64,000 bases of DNA from Vitis vinifera (Eukaryota; Streptophyta; Magnoliopsida; Vitales; Vitaceae), in NCBI RefSeq assembly GCF_030704535.1, contig NC_081817.1, positions 5,648,001 to 5,712,000 on the forward strand, read 5' to 3'. Every line of letters starts with the position of its first letter. Position 1 is the first letter of the stretch. Made by a program: the position numbers and the translations under genes. Of this stretch, positions 1 to 11,493 are shown piece after piece. The notes beneath the pieces are model-generated. The model searched no databases, was not told where the DNA came from, and saw only the letters and a list, made by a program, of their open reading frames with translations.

Positions 1-555
1 TGAATTAAATAAGTCCATAAGTTGAATTTGTTGATTTGAAGGGAGCAAATTCCTAGTAAGACTTGGTACGTCATTGAATGTGCAATTGATACGTTTTAGA
101 TTTCTTTTGTCTTTGTGTTTTTTTTTTTTTTTTTTCTGATAGGTATCAGATTTATTGTCTTATTATAAAAAAGATTGCTTTCAAAACTAGTGTTGAGTGT
201 ATCCTTAGTTTTTGGTTTGATCATTTTTATAAGCTCAAGAGCATGTCTTTGTGCTTGCTCAATCTTGCAGTTGGCTTTGGCGAGCATTTGCTTCATTTTT
301 GCAAGATGGATGACCTTACATGATTCCCATTGACCCAATATGACATGCTAAACATCATTCAGAAGTTCAAGTATCAATCTAGCTTTCGTAACATTCAACT
401 TATGTATTACATTCATATTAGCAATTCCATCTTAATTTTAGCTTTGGTTTTTATAACAACTTGAATCATATGATCAATCAATGCCAACAAAGTTCAAGTT
501 CAAGTCCAAGGTTGGTGTCTATCAATAAAAGACAATGTCTATATGCTCTCCAATA
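1..555. other. Non-coding, AT-rich left edge
   Basis: No gene is supported here. A minus-strand open stretch at 96-338 is Lys/Gln-rich in its first half and then runs into a poly-Lys read-through of a T-run; it has no recognisable domain. If the PDI gene at 3.2 kb is intact, this DNA is part of its first intron. Confidence 0.5.
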
Positions 556-1415
556 TTTTAAAAGGCTAAAAGCGGTCTCGAGGTGTTTTGCCTTAATGAG
601 AGGAAGCATAACCTCAAGGAACAAGGCGTAAGCCTCAATTTAAAACATCATAATAATAATAATAATAGTAAAAATAAAAAATATCTTAAAATTAGAAAAA
701 TACTAACAAATCACATGAAAATTAAATAAAAAGTAAATCATATAGTAAATAATAATCAAATTAGTTGAATGTCATTTTCAATAACTTCTAATTTAGTTTT
801 TCTTGTCTCTTCTAAAGTCCAACTCTCTCTCATGCATTTATCAAATAATCTTCAAAACCACCATCATTATCACTAGTAAGATTCTCCAATGAATCATAAT
901 TATATCTCATTACTCTATTATCCTCTCCATCAATGTTATTAGCAACCCCTTTTTCTTTATCCATTAATCACTGTGATCTTTTTTTCCTTTATCCATCAAT
1001 AATAAGATAATGATTATATATAAACTCGATCACTATAGTGAGCAACAATTCTTTTATTTCTTCTTCCCAATCTCTTCCTTTCATTTCCATTTAAAGGATT
1101 AATTAGTAGTCAACAAAGCCCTTATTTTTTAAAAAAATTAATCCTAATCTTGGATGCAAAACAAAACTTATAAATCTATACCAAAACCCTCTTAACAAAT
1201 GTATAAAAAAAGCCCATAAAGGCCTTAAACCCATTCAAACGTTTTGAATATTTAAGGCTTAAGCCTTAATAGCCTCAATGCTATAACCTCAAGGCTATAA
1301 CCCTCAATCGAGTGAGGCTTAAACCTTGATTACCCTCTATTAAGGCTATAGCATGAAGGCTAATTTGCATAGCCTAGCCTTGAGGCAAGCCTTTTAGAAC
1401 AATTGCCTCAAGGCA
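556..1415. repeat. Inverted-repeat-bounded degenerate element
   Basis: Both ends carry related sequence in opposite orientation. The left end reads TTTTAAAAGGCTAAAAG followed by GGTCTCGAGG; the right end, read on the other strand, gives TTCTAAAAGGCTTGCCTC and AAGGCTAGGC. GC-richer motifs built on AAGGC/GCCTT and CCTCAAGG recur near each end, and the middle is very AT-rich. On the minus strand about 841-965 keeps an open stretch of roughly 40 codons rich in Asp and Asn, possibly a relic of a transposon protein. The arrangement suggests a non-autonomous DNA transposon; the superfamily is not established. Confidence 0.4.
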
Positions 1416-2150
1416 CAAAATAATGGATTGTAGAATAGTGATGCAAACTTAACCTTGAACAAGGAAGATGCATGCATGTGTAAGGCACTTGTGCACATGT
1501 ACAAGAGTAGCCAAAGAGGCAGCTTCCTACATCTCACTTGAGCACATGATCAAGGGACTGGCTCACATGGGCAAGAAAGTTTAAAGACAAGTTCTTTAGC
1601 ATCTTACTTTCCACATGTGCAAGAAAATCTTGAACGCATGTGTGCTAAGGACTCGCCCAAATGCACAAGTGAGGCAAGATCAATTTATGATTCTAGTGCT
1701 AGTCTATGTCAATTCTTTGTGTGCCAAAAGATAGTTATGAAGGTTGCTATGAAGCTCTAACCAACTATAAATAGGGTTTCATCACTTAATTTACAACTAA
1801 CTTTATTGAGAGCTCTTTAAAAGCATCTTTGAGAAAAATCTAGGGTTAGATTTCCACAATCTATATCTTGTGTGCACTTGAGACAATTTTACCACAATTT
1901 TGGATCCTCCATGTATCATTTATTGGGGATCTTGAAGCAATTTCAAGTGTTGAAGAAATTAAGGATTGATTGCAAAGAAATTACACAAGATGTGTAGGCA
2001 AGATATTCACCTAGTGGGGCAGATTTAAAAATACAATCATTTGGATATCCATTCTTTGAGTAATGGATTGTTGAGAAACCGAATGAGGCTTGAGGTTCTT
2101 GACTTGGCAAAGAGGATTTCCATGTAAATTATTAAGTAGAATGTGGTTTT
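1416..2150 (+). repeat. Possible decayed LTR-like segment with a TATA promoter
   Basis: A strong TATA motif (ACTATAAATAGGG at about 1763-1775) is followed by a leader-like stretch with no gene behind it, a layout typical of a retroelement LTR. Short direct repeats of the type CATGTGCAAG and GCACATG occur upstream. I could not identify TG...CA ends or a target-site duplication, so the assignment is tentative. Confidence 0.25.
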
Positions 2151-2475
2151 TTTTTCTATATAGTGTGACATGTTAATAAATTGAATTCATTAAATAGAAC
2201 ATTCTATTACTTGGGAGAATCTTAAAAAAAAAAATCATATAAGATGTTAAACAAGATGAAAAAGGAGATTCCTTATTTAGTGGTGTTATTTCGTAATTAA
2301 TATTTAAAATTACCTTGTATCCTAAGAACTCTACTCCATTTTATAAGTTCTAAACATCTGGGTTGTCTTCTAATGTTATAAAAGTTCTCAATTACCATAA
2401 CATTTTAATAGCACGTAATAAAAATCAAATGGAAAACTCATCAAAGTGAGCTATTTTCTTACTACAAAATTCACT
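2151..2475. other. AT-rich non-coding DNA
   Basis: Nothing recognisable; homopolymer runs and AT-rich sequence only. Presumably intron 1 of the PDI gene. Confidence 0.5.
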
Positions 2476-2785
2476 AAGGCTCCATTTTAGAAAGTATGAA
2501 GGAAAATACAATGAAAAGAAAATGGAGGGGGAAAATGGAAGACAAGAAAAGTTGAAGCAAAATAAAAATAGGTCCAAATTAAATGAATTTTTTTACATAC
2601 CTCTCCAAATTTATTTAATGAAGAATGTGAAAATATATGAAATTTCAAAAAAAAAAAAATTATATTTGATTCCTTTGTGGTTTTCAAGATAAAACAAATA
2701 GGAAAATTTGGATTCTTTCCTACATTTTTTTTTCCTTCTTTTTCCCATTTTAAAGTACTCTTCAGGATCCAAACGGAGCATAAAT
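2476..2785. repeat. Short inverted-repeat element (MITE-like)
   Basis: About 310 bp bounded by AAGGCTCCATTTT on the left and, read from the other strand on the right, TATGCTCCGTTTGG. The interior is purine-rich (GGAAAAT, GAAAGG, AAAATGG) on one side and pyrimidine-rich on the other, so it could fold back. Short elements opening with GGCTCCGTTTGG-type ends are common in plant genomes. Exact ends and target duplication were not resolved. Confidence 0.4.
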
Positions 2786-3169
2786 AAATGAACTTATTCG
2801 AACGGAACAGCAATCACTCATATGGAAAAATTGAAAAATAAGTATGGTTTTGCATCTATTTGCTTCTTCTCCGACTTAGCCAAGATTTAACAATTTAAGC
2901 ATATCACATTTTCCAACTCAAGTCAAAATCTCCAACCCTCAGGTTGATTGACAAGAAAACCACAGAAAAGCAAAAAAACAAAAAAAATTGAATCTTATAT
3001 TCGGCAGCATTGTTTTTCCCCAAAAATAGAAAAACTCAGGCATAATTAAAATGCAAGACACATTTTGTTAATTTCATTTCTTTACCTACATTTTCTCAGC
3101 ACCCAAGGAGAGCACATCCACAAGTCAAAATTAAAATCCAACAAAAGCAAAGGAATTGAAGGAACTCAC

Positions 3170-3693
3170 TTAGTCCTCAGTCCAGAATAGGCCTTATGAA
3201 CTCCATCAGCATAGAAATACAAAGTCGGAAACCCCTGCACCTCATACTTGTCCATGAGCCCACTCTCCTCCGTACCATCAACCTTGGCGAGCACCGCCTC
3301 TCCCTTCAACTCAGTCGCCGCCTCCGCATACTCCGGCGCCAGAGCCTTGCAATGGCCGCACCACGGCGCATAGAATTCAACCATCACGTAGGGATTCCTC
3401 TCCAGGAACTCGCTGAAATTCGCCTCCTTCAACACCACGACATCCTTCTCGTCCACCACCTCGCGATCCGAGTCGTCGTCGCCGCCGGCACCGTCTGAAT
3501 CGGATAGGTCATCGTCATCGCCGCCGCCGCCGCCGTTGAAGCGGTTTGGATCTGGAGGAGGCGATACGACGTCGTTTTGGTCTTGGGATTGGAGCAGAGT
3601 GAGATCTTCTGGTTCGTCGGCTTTGGAGAGGGAAAAGGCAACGAAGGGAAGAAGAATTAAGATTGATAAAATCATAACCACTCTTCCCGCCAT
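3170..3693 (-). CDS. PDIL1-4: Protein disulfide isomerase, first coding exon (PDIL1-4-like, partial)
   Basis: PDIs form, break and rearrange disulfides in proteins folding in the ER lumen. The chosen start at 3693 gives a hydrophobic signal peptide (residues 1-about 24), an acidic Asp/Gly-rich stretch (about 55-84), and then the a-type thioredoxin domain with active site WCGHC (Cys112 and Cys115) and the cis-Pro loop GFPT (about 154-157). An in-frame upstream Met at 3804 would add a 37-residue non-signal extension and is less likely. The exon ends in a consensus donor (AA|GTGAGT, intron from 3169) after residue 174. The family has a second a' domain with another CGHC and a KDEL-type tail, but no further exon could be found between 1 and 3169, so the rest lies off the left edge behind an intron longer than 3.1 kb, or the copy is truncated. 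The acidic N-terminal spacer fits the PDIL1-3/1-4 subgroup. Confidence 0.88.
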
Positions 3694-4682
3694 TCCGTAG
3701 AGCAGTGGAGAGAGTTTCGGACGGTACAGACGGACTACAGAGTCAGAGTGTATGTGGATCTGTGACGGAGGCTTAAAGTACAGCACTGTGACGTTGAAGA
3801 ACACTACTGCTTGAAACGTGGCAGACTTTTATTCGCAACATTTTCCGATCACACCCACATAGCAAATCAAAAGCGGACACGTCTGAGCAGTGACTCACAG
3901 TGCAAGGTTTGACTCAGGCTTTCTGGGACGTGGAAAACAAAAGAGGAGAACGAGAGTTAAGAGGGAAGTGGAAAATGGGAAGAAGACTTATATGTAAATA
4001 TATTATGTGAGTTTTTTATCAAAATAATTCTTTTTTGAAAAAAAAACACCCAATTTCGATCGGTTTCAAAACACCCAATCATTGATTACGTTTTTAATGA
4101 AGGAAAAAAAATATCCAAAAATAACAGATTTAAAAATAAAAATAAAAATAAATGAAAAAATCATTTTTAGTGACTTCCCTTATTATTTTCAAATATATTA
4201 TTCTTTTAAATTAAAATAATATTTGATCTTACCCTTCTAAATTAAAATAATATCTATAATTAGAATTTTTAAAAAAATCATAAAAACAAGTATAATTAAA
4301 AAAAAAAATCCTATTTGAAATTTTTTTATGTTAGTTGATGAAAATGAAAAAAGAAAAAATCATAACACACTTTATTTGGTTTATATGATGTTTTGAAAGT
4401 TAAAAATTAATGAAAACAAATTGTTATTCCTTATTATAAATTTTTATTTTAAAAATAGTTTTTTATTTTTTAAATTAAAAACTATTTTGAAATCATACCA
4501 TGGAATAGACTCCAACTTTATACTTGTTGCTTGAAATTATTATTATTATTTATTTTATTTTAAAAAATTACTTGTAGAGAATAATTACCAAATAAACACA
4601 AATTTTTAAAAACAATTTTTTTTTTTTTTACAACTATAAATTGCATGTGGCTCTAATACCATAAAGGATTAGAGACAACTAT
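3694..4682. other. Upstream region of the PDI gene, then AT-rich spacer
   Basis: About 3694-3990 is of normal complexity and should hold the 5' UTR and promoter of the minus-strand PDI gene. From 3990 to 4640 the DNA is extremely AT-rich with A/T runs. No coding sequence was seen. Confidence 0.5.
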
Positions 4683-5002
4683 AATTGGGTGAAAGCCTGA
4701 CGAAGCAATACTGCATGGAGGTAGAAGGCTCATGGATCATGAACTTCTGCTCTTGAAGAAGAAGTAATGAAGGTGTCTAAGGAATAAGCATCAATTAGCT
4801 CTAGGTCAACAGTCTGTGGTAATACAGAGAATGCAAGTATCATCTGGAATGATTGGACGTAAAGGGTCTGTAGGTGATTTTTTAAGTCCATCGTCAAATC
4901 CTAACCCTAGACAGGTGGTGAAAACTACCAAGGTAGAGTATGGTAAGGGTAGAGGGAACTTTCGATGGAGTGGTGAAATACATAGAGATCGGAAAGAACA
5001 CT
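4683..5002 (+). pseudogene. Plastid 16S rRNA fragment (nuclear plastid DNA, NUPT)
   Basis: About 320 bp runs co-linear with the central part of chloroplast 16S rRNA. Landmarks in order: GTGAAAGCCTGACG (4690), GGAGGTAGAAGG, GAAGAAGAAGTAATGA, GGAATAAGCATC, GGTAATACAGAGAATGCAAG (the region around the 530 loop), GGAATGATTGGACGTAAAG, GTCTGTAGGTGA, AAACTACCAAG, GGTGAAATACATAGAGATCG and GGAAAGAACAC. Compared with the plastid consensus as I remember it, most changes are C-to-T or G-to-A (CCGCG reduced to TGTGG or TGCATGG), as expected of methylated, decaying organelle DNA in the nucleus. The match stops abruptly at both ends. Short open frames here are by-products of rRNA sequence. Confidence 0.9.
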
Positions 5003-5382
5003 GCATGCGTTCAAAGAACCTAACGGTGATAGTTGAGTGGAATGCTCCCTGTCTGGTTTAGAATAATAAATTCCAAGCTACCAAATAAGAGGTGGGGCTA
5101 ATCTCTAAAAGTTTCCTTGAACAAGCAGGGTATTCAAATATTTAACGAATGATAATCAAAAAGTGCAATTGTAGAAACAATAACAGAGAGAATGAAGTTC
5201 TACAGCTGCAAATTGGCATTGGATGAGGCCCCATTTCATAGTTTTCCCTATGGGCAAAGTTTTAGGCAGAGCTACTCAGCTTGAAAGCTTTGAAATTTGC
5301 AACATGGCAATTGTTCTCAAAATGCTTTCTCCTCTCTACTCCCTCAAGGACCAATCTGATTCACTTTCTTTGGACTTGAAAA
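5003..5382. other. Spacer at the 3' end of the WPP-associated gene
   Basis: No gene. The part nearest 5383 should be the 3' UTR of the minus-strand WPP-associated gene. Confidence 0.5.
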
Positions 5383-8300
5383 CTAAGCAGCCGTGCCAAT
5401 TAATACATTCCTGATCAACTTCAAGATGTCCGAGACCTGAACAAAACCACAGCTACTTAAAAACACATCTCCTTAAGAAATTCAAGCAGACATCAGCTGA
5501 TATGCATGCATAAATATATGTATGGCTACAAGTGTTGTGTGCTTGCTAACTAGGTATAGAACGCGACGAGTGCACAGCACAATAAGTCTTCTCATTGATG
5601 TTCTGCCGCAACTATGATTCAAATACAGCTGAACTATTGAGGGTATGCCTCATATTTCTGCTTACATCCTTTGGAACATGTCATAGAGGGGAAAACGGTT
5701 GGTTCTAATGAAAAAAAAAATTATTTTTCATTTCATGCCCTGCCTAAATTCATTACCAAAAAAAGACAGTTTTGATTTCATTGCATTTTCTGGCATTTTT
5801 CTATGAAAAAGTATAGCAGCCATAGTTTTGAACATTGGTAGCAATACCAGAACCACAAGTTTGGACGCTTGGAAAACTGAAAAGCGAAAAAGCAAGCACC
5901 AGCCTTTTATAGTTAGGTTTAAATGGATGTGCAAGAAATGAAAGTGATATCAGAGGCCCAATCCTAAAAGATTCCAGGAGATTAGCCTAAAAGCTTATTT
6001 TTAGGCTTGAGCCTAACTTCTGTCAACATTAGACTTGTTAATGCTTTAAATTAGATTGACAATTTTGTTCCATTCATACATTGCTTCCCACACTACTTAC
6101 TTTCTTGGGTCTCTACCATCATGATTGAGTTTGAGATGTTTGAAAGATTATTTCAATGGAAGTAAGTAGGCATTCAATCTTATGACAACGCACTAGCTAT
6201 TTAAAATGCCATGAAATGGAAATTCAAAGCAAAATACACAAGAAAACAGCCAAAAAGGCAAAGGGAGGAGGGATATTTGAATGTCCATAAGGGAACGCTC
6301 AAACACCACCTATTGTGCATTTGAATGTCCCACCAGCATTCAAGTGCCCTCCTACATGCAGTTGCATGCTCAGCCAAATTTCATCCAATTTCGTGATTTT
6401 TAATGTTTTAAAATGTACCTTTTGGTAATTTTACCTTTCATATGCTTACTCTAGGGACTTTGATTTGTTGTTGATGAGATAATGAAGAGATAGTCATTAC
6501 TTTGCCTTAAAACTCCTAACTTTCAAAATTTTCAAGATTATTCTTGGAAGTCATCATGGGATTGACGACTAAGGAGTAAAAGGTGTTGCATCATGGACGT
6601 GAAAGAAGAATGTAGGGGCTGATATCAAGTAAAACTATGTATCTTTTTTTTTAAATCTAGTAGATTTAATATACAGTGTCCATTGTGTGGATCAATTATT
6701 GTTATACTTTTTTCAAATTATTTTTTAATTCAAAAATTGGATCTTGAATTGATTGAAATGCAAAAGATAAAAAAGGTTTTACCCCCTTCCCATCCCTTTG
6801 TAGGTAATCCCGTTCTTTTCCTCTCTTTGGGCCTCTTGTACTGCAGCTTTTAAAGGAGTTCCTCTAAGTGTTTTACAACTCAACTGGGCTGCGATTTGCG
6901 CTTCAAAAGTTGAGAGTGTTGGGGTTTCTCTTTGTTTTCACTTTTCTAAAGTTGGGTGGTTTCTACTTTGTTCAGTTTTTGTTTTTGTGGGAAGGACCTC
7001 TCATCCTTCTCTTGTTTTCTTCTCTTTCTCTTGCATCTTTTCTTCTATTAATATAATTTTCTTTGTTTCTGATCAAAAAAAGAACAAACTTTCAAGATTG
7101 AAAAAAGATGAAGGCTGTGAATATAATTTCCCTTTCAGAACAAGAGGAACCCAAAACCTTCCTATGGTTGGAAGCTAGGAAATATAACTTACTACAAATG
7201 CTGGTGGTAAGGCCATGACCTGAGGAATTCACAATTTTCGCAAAGATATGGAATATGAGCTGCTCAGTTTTTGTGAGGTCTGGGTTAAAATCATTGGCTG
7301 ATGATCAGATGTTTCTGACTGGACTAGACATTTTAGTACCACCACATGAAAATATAAAACATTTTCAACATTATGAACATAGCTCACCTCAAAATATTGC
7401 TGCAAAACTGGTGAATACCGATCCAGTGTCAAGTATATTCTCTCAAGTAGGCCCAGAAGAACATCCACTTGATCACCCAACAGATCCACCTAAATGGAAC
7501 ATGCCACCATCTTTAGAAAAATAAATTTCAGTTTGAAAACTTACAAGCCAAAATTCAAAATAACTCCATCTGCTAATCATGAACGTAAAAGAAATGCAAA
7601 CTGTAATTGTATTTTGGAACCTCAATTTCAGCCTTCTGGAGATTATGGCACCTCCTCATAAAAGCATTCCTGTAAAGCGACTCTTTTTGGCTTAGTGAGG
7701 CAATGAGTTCAACAAGTGATTCTAATTTATTTTTTACCTCATCCAACCTGTAAGAGGCACAAAGGAGTTGTTAGCTCATGTAGAGGTACGTTTATTTTTA
7801 AGTATAAATTGAAATCATAGCTAAATTTGCTTGTGGGAAATGCTTTTCAGTTCTTTATACTAATTTTGATGTCATCAAATCCTTGTAACATAAAAAAGTT
7901 CCATTCTCATGCAGCAACATATATATAGGTGAAAGATCTCTCTTCAAGTGGTGGTGGTGGTGGTGGTGGTGATGTAGTGAGAGCAGGATTGCTATCTTAG
8001 GAAAAGAAAATATAATCATCATATTATGGACGCAAAAATCTAATGAAAGTTGTCATCTACAATTAAACATGATTTCAACTATGAAACAATGATTAATTCA
8101 AGTCCTTACAAAATGCCTAATCATCATAAAGATTTAGCACACTTTGTTTAATAAAATAGAAACAAATACAAAAATGGTTCTGCAGAGTCTTGACAATAAA
8201 ACCAACAAGGGGATCTGATCAAATGTTTGAATTGCATGTTCATAAAACAGTAGAAATTCATCCAAAATCTAAGTACCTCAAAGCATTTGTTCTCAATTTT

Positions 8301-11290
8301 TTGTTAACTGCATCCTCAAAATCCACAAGTAGTTGTGGAAATCCAATGAAATTGGAGAACGCAAAATTAGATGGGTCTGACTGTGTTTCTTTTGGTGGGC
8401 ATGGGTGCACTTCATCACGTGCAACACCTTCAATAGGAGTCATCTGATCATGAACCTTTACCAAATTGCCTACATCTATGCCTATACTAGAACCCAAGTT
8501 GCTCAATAGATCCTTACTCATAATTAACTGCTGCAAAGTCTTCTCTATTTTGCTAATTACAGAACTGATCATGCTTTCCTCCTCAGTCAACAGCTCTTCA
8601 AACAAGTCATCCCACTTCAACCATCCACATCGCAACCCCACAAGGTTAATATATGCATTATGTTCCTTTAATTTAGAGCTTGCACTCAGCATCAAGTCTT
8701 CCCCCATATAAAAAGATTTTAGCAGTGAATTTAGTTTCTGAATCAAACTTCCATCTCCACTTTCCTCTTCAATTCCATATAACTTGTTAGCAGAGAACAA
8801 GTTGCCTGGAAAATTTTCTGGATTCTGGCCTTCAGATTCTCTTGGAAAGATATAAGCATCTTTCATTGCCTCAACAATGACATATTTATATATATCTTCC
8901 TCAATGAGGCTCCCCATGTTATAAGCATCTATATCCATTCTCCAATTCTGAACCATTTCCTTGAGGAAAACCATACAAATGTCCTCCTTCACTAGGGTTT
9001 CTAAACTTTGAGATAACTCATTGGTAAATGGGAAGTTGCACAGAGAATTGTCCAGAACTCTAACCCCTTGCTGTTGACTTAATGGGGAATTGGAGATGTT
9101 CACAATATCTTTTATAGTCTCATCAAAGACAATCCAATATATATCTTCCCTAAGAAGACTCTCAGACTTATAACTTTCTATGACCTTGTTCCATTCCTCA
9201 ACCATTTCCATGATGAAAACTGCATATACATCCTCCCTTATTATGCCCTCCAAGTTATGCAACAACATATTTGTAGATGCTGAGTCTTCCAGACAGCTAA
9301 CACCAGCTTTGGCACCCTGATTTTTTGCTAATGCAAAGGCATGAGTACAGCCAAAATCCTTAACTGCTTCATTGAAGATAATGTAATATATTTCTTCCCG
9401 GATCTGGGCTTCAGCTTCACTGCTTTCAAGGTTCTGGTTCCAATCAATGACCATTTCCCTAAAGATGTCCCGACATATACACTCCCTTATCAGGGTCTCC
9501 GCATCATGATTATAGAACTTGATATAAAATTCTTTCATCAATCCTTTAAAAAGAATGACGTTAGTTGCTTCCATTATCATGGATTGCAAAGCTAAATCTT
9601 CCACATCTTGCTTTAGTTTCTTTATCTCAGTCTGCAGTTCTTCATCTCCTGCAAGAGAAACTGTATCGCTACCCACTTTCTCCATAACATCTTCTAAAGT
9701 ATCAATTCCCATTTCCAATTGATCAGTTATATCAAGTCTTGATAACCTTTTCTCAGGAAAATTTTGCTCCTCATGGATGCCAAAATCATCATGAAAAGTT
9801 TCACCTAACTCAGATTTCCATTTGATTAAATTGTTCAATTTTACAATAACTTCTTCAATCCTTCTTTTTGGATCATCAGGATCCTTGTCACTCCTGCGAG
9901 ATGAAAGTCCCTTCTCTCGGAGAATTTCTCCCTTCACCAAATTCAGCTCTTCACATTTTTTCCTGATAATGGATTCATGGCTCTTTATCATCTTTGCAAC
10001 AAGGTGGCTTCTGTCCCCTTCTAGATCCTCTTCAAGTGCCTTTTCCATATGGTCCAATTCTTCAACCTTTGAGGAGGAATTATCAGGTTTGCCATAAATT
10101 TTGCATTCTGGTAAACGGTTTTCTCTTGCATGTTGAGAGATCTTAAACCCAGTATTTGTTTGGGATGAAGGAGCTAAAGTTTCATGATGGTTGGTACTAT
10201 TTATCTGCACCTCATTTTGACCACCAAGAGGCACAAGTTCATCACGCAAAATAGTAATATCATTCACTAAATCAGTCCATTGCTCACTTAAGAAGAAAAG
10301 AGAAGCTTGCTTTTTGCACTTCCTCATTTCCCCTTCAAAATTCTCCCCAAAATCCCTCATGAAGCCTTTAGTCAAGATGGATATTGTGTCTTTCTCAATA
10401 GTCCACCTCCATTGCTGCTCTATTGTTCCCACCTCAGACAAGAAAATTGCATTCTGCATCTTTCCAAAAGTAACGTCCAAAGCTTCTCTTAGGCTCTCTA
10501 GTTCCGAGCTCATTTGATCGAATCCTATGTTCACTTCTGGCCTGATGGAATAATTTGAGCGCTCGCTCTCACTATCGTTCACCTTCTCACAAAGCTCAAT
10601 TTCATTACTTTCAATAGACCAACCCTGTTCCTTGTCTCCCAGTCCAGAATCAGCCTCAAGATTTACCAGAGTGGAAGGGGCCTGGTTGACCTTCCTCATC
10701 CCACTTGTTATATTCATCCGCTCATCCTCAAGCTTTTGTTTAATATTCCAAACCCTCTGATCTACATTATTCTTTAATTCACAAAGCTCACCTTCTCTAT
10801 TTTCATCCCCACTTATCCGATTGCTCAAAATAAACTCTTGAAGGCCCTCACTCTTTGTTTTTTCAACCTCAAGGTCAGTACAAAGGGAGATTAACTCTGC
10901 TTCTTTTAGTTCCAATGCTTGCCTAAGCTTCAACTCATTCTCTAACCTCTCAGTTAACTCTCTATCCTTCTCTGAGAGAGCAAACTCAGTTTCCTTAAGA
11001 CGTCCTCGAAGCCGGTCTCTAATTTCTTTCACATCCAGGAGCATCTTTTCATGGCAGCTTTCAGGGATGTAGTTGTCCATCTCTTCTTCGACAAAATTCA
11101 AACAACCTTCCAATTGCATTATTGCCAATTCGTAAAACTTTGTTATCTCATTCAAACGCCCTATATCTCCTTCTTTGGACTTGACTTTTTCATGGGCTTT
11201 ATCCATTGCAGAGTGCAAAATTGACATCATAATAGAATCAGTTATAGAAACCCTTAATCTACAATCCATCCCAGCAAAAAACCCATCCAT
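5383..11290 (-). CDS. WAP: WPP domain-associated protein (WAP), four coding exons
   Basis: A long coiled-coil protein of the WAP family, known from tomato as a partner of WPP-domain proteins at the nuclear envelope and Golgi. Coding exons: 8277-11290, 7621-7747, 7388-7489 and 5383-5436; all junctions are GT-AG and phases agree, giving 1098 residues, longer than the roughly 830 I recall for the tomato protein. Residues 1-60 hold the conserved start (MDGFFAGMD and a segment beginning [10 protein letters not shown]). Heptad-rich coiled coils fall at about 85-150, 405-460 and 550-570. The middle contains three related units at 600-648, 681-730 and 764-813. The C-terminal exons encode the family tail, with [10 protein letters not shown], then [18 protein letters not shown] and a last short exon ending LKLIRN...TAA. 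Intron 3 (5437-7387) contains a LINE-like 3' end. The 3' exons were found by reading splice sites, so they are less certain than exon 1. Confidence 0.88.
6770..7085 (+). mobile_element. LINE 3'-end remnant in intron 3 of the WPP-associated gene
   Basis: A T-rich segment ends in ATTAATATAATTTTC...TTTCTGATC followed by an A-run at about 7074-7080. Plant L1-type LINEs typically end like this, with an AATATAATTTT motif and TTATCAAAAAAA just before the tail. It lies antisense to the host gene and is 5' truncated; no coding part was recognised. Confidence 0.45.
7947..7971. repeat. (GGT)n microsatellite
   Basis: About eight GTG/GGT repeats in intron 1 of the WPP-associated gene; likely to vary in length between cultivars. 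Confidence 0.85.
8852..9493 (-). repeat. Three-copy internal protein repeat in the WPP-associated protein
   Basis: Residues 600-648, 681-730 and 764-813 align to each other at a spacing of about 82 residues. Each unit starts with an acidic/basic pair plus hydrophobic core ([39 protein letters not shown]), then a W-containing turn (DWNQN, EWNKV, NWRMD). It closes with a second related helix ([48 protein letters not shown]). The units are clearly diverged, so the duplication is old. Confidence 0.85.
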
Positions 11291-11294
11291 TATT

Positions 11295-11493
11295 CCTAGA
11301 GAAAAAAAAGAAGTAAAAGAAATATGTCACCAAATCAAAGCAATGAGCAGTTATCTATGGCAAGAAACAAAACAGAGTATAGACATGCATAAAATAAACA
11401 AAGAGTTTACATAATTTCTTTACAAAAAATATCAGAAAATTGTCTGTAAAACCAAAGAATAGGATCTAACCAGGTTGGATGTGTCAACTCACC
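11295..11493 (-). other. Probable 5' UTR intron of the WPP-associated gene
   Basis: Read on the minus strand, a consensus donor CAG|GTGAGT (exon ending at 11493) and a pyrimidine-rich acceptor TTTTCTCTAG at 11296 define a 197-bp intron lying five bases upstream of the ATG. A non-coding first exon would therefore lie just above 11493. Confidence 0.6.

Noticed and set aside
3196..3498. 100-codon plus-strand frame
   Set aside because: It is the antisense shadow of the PDI exon, which has a signal peptide and an intact CGHC domain on the minus strand.
4806..5061. Two overlapping small frames (66 and 81 codons) on opposite strands
   Set aside because: Both fall on the plastid 16S rRNA fragment and are by-products of rRNA sequence.
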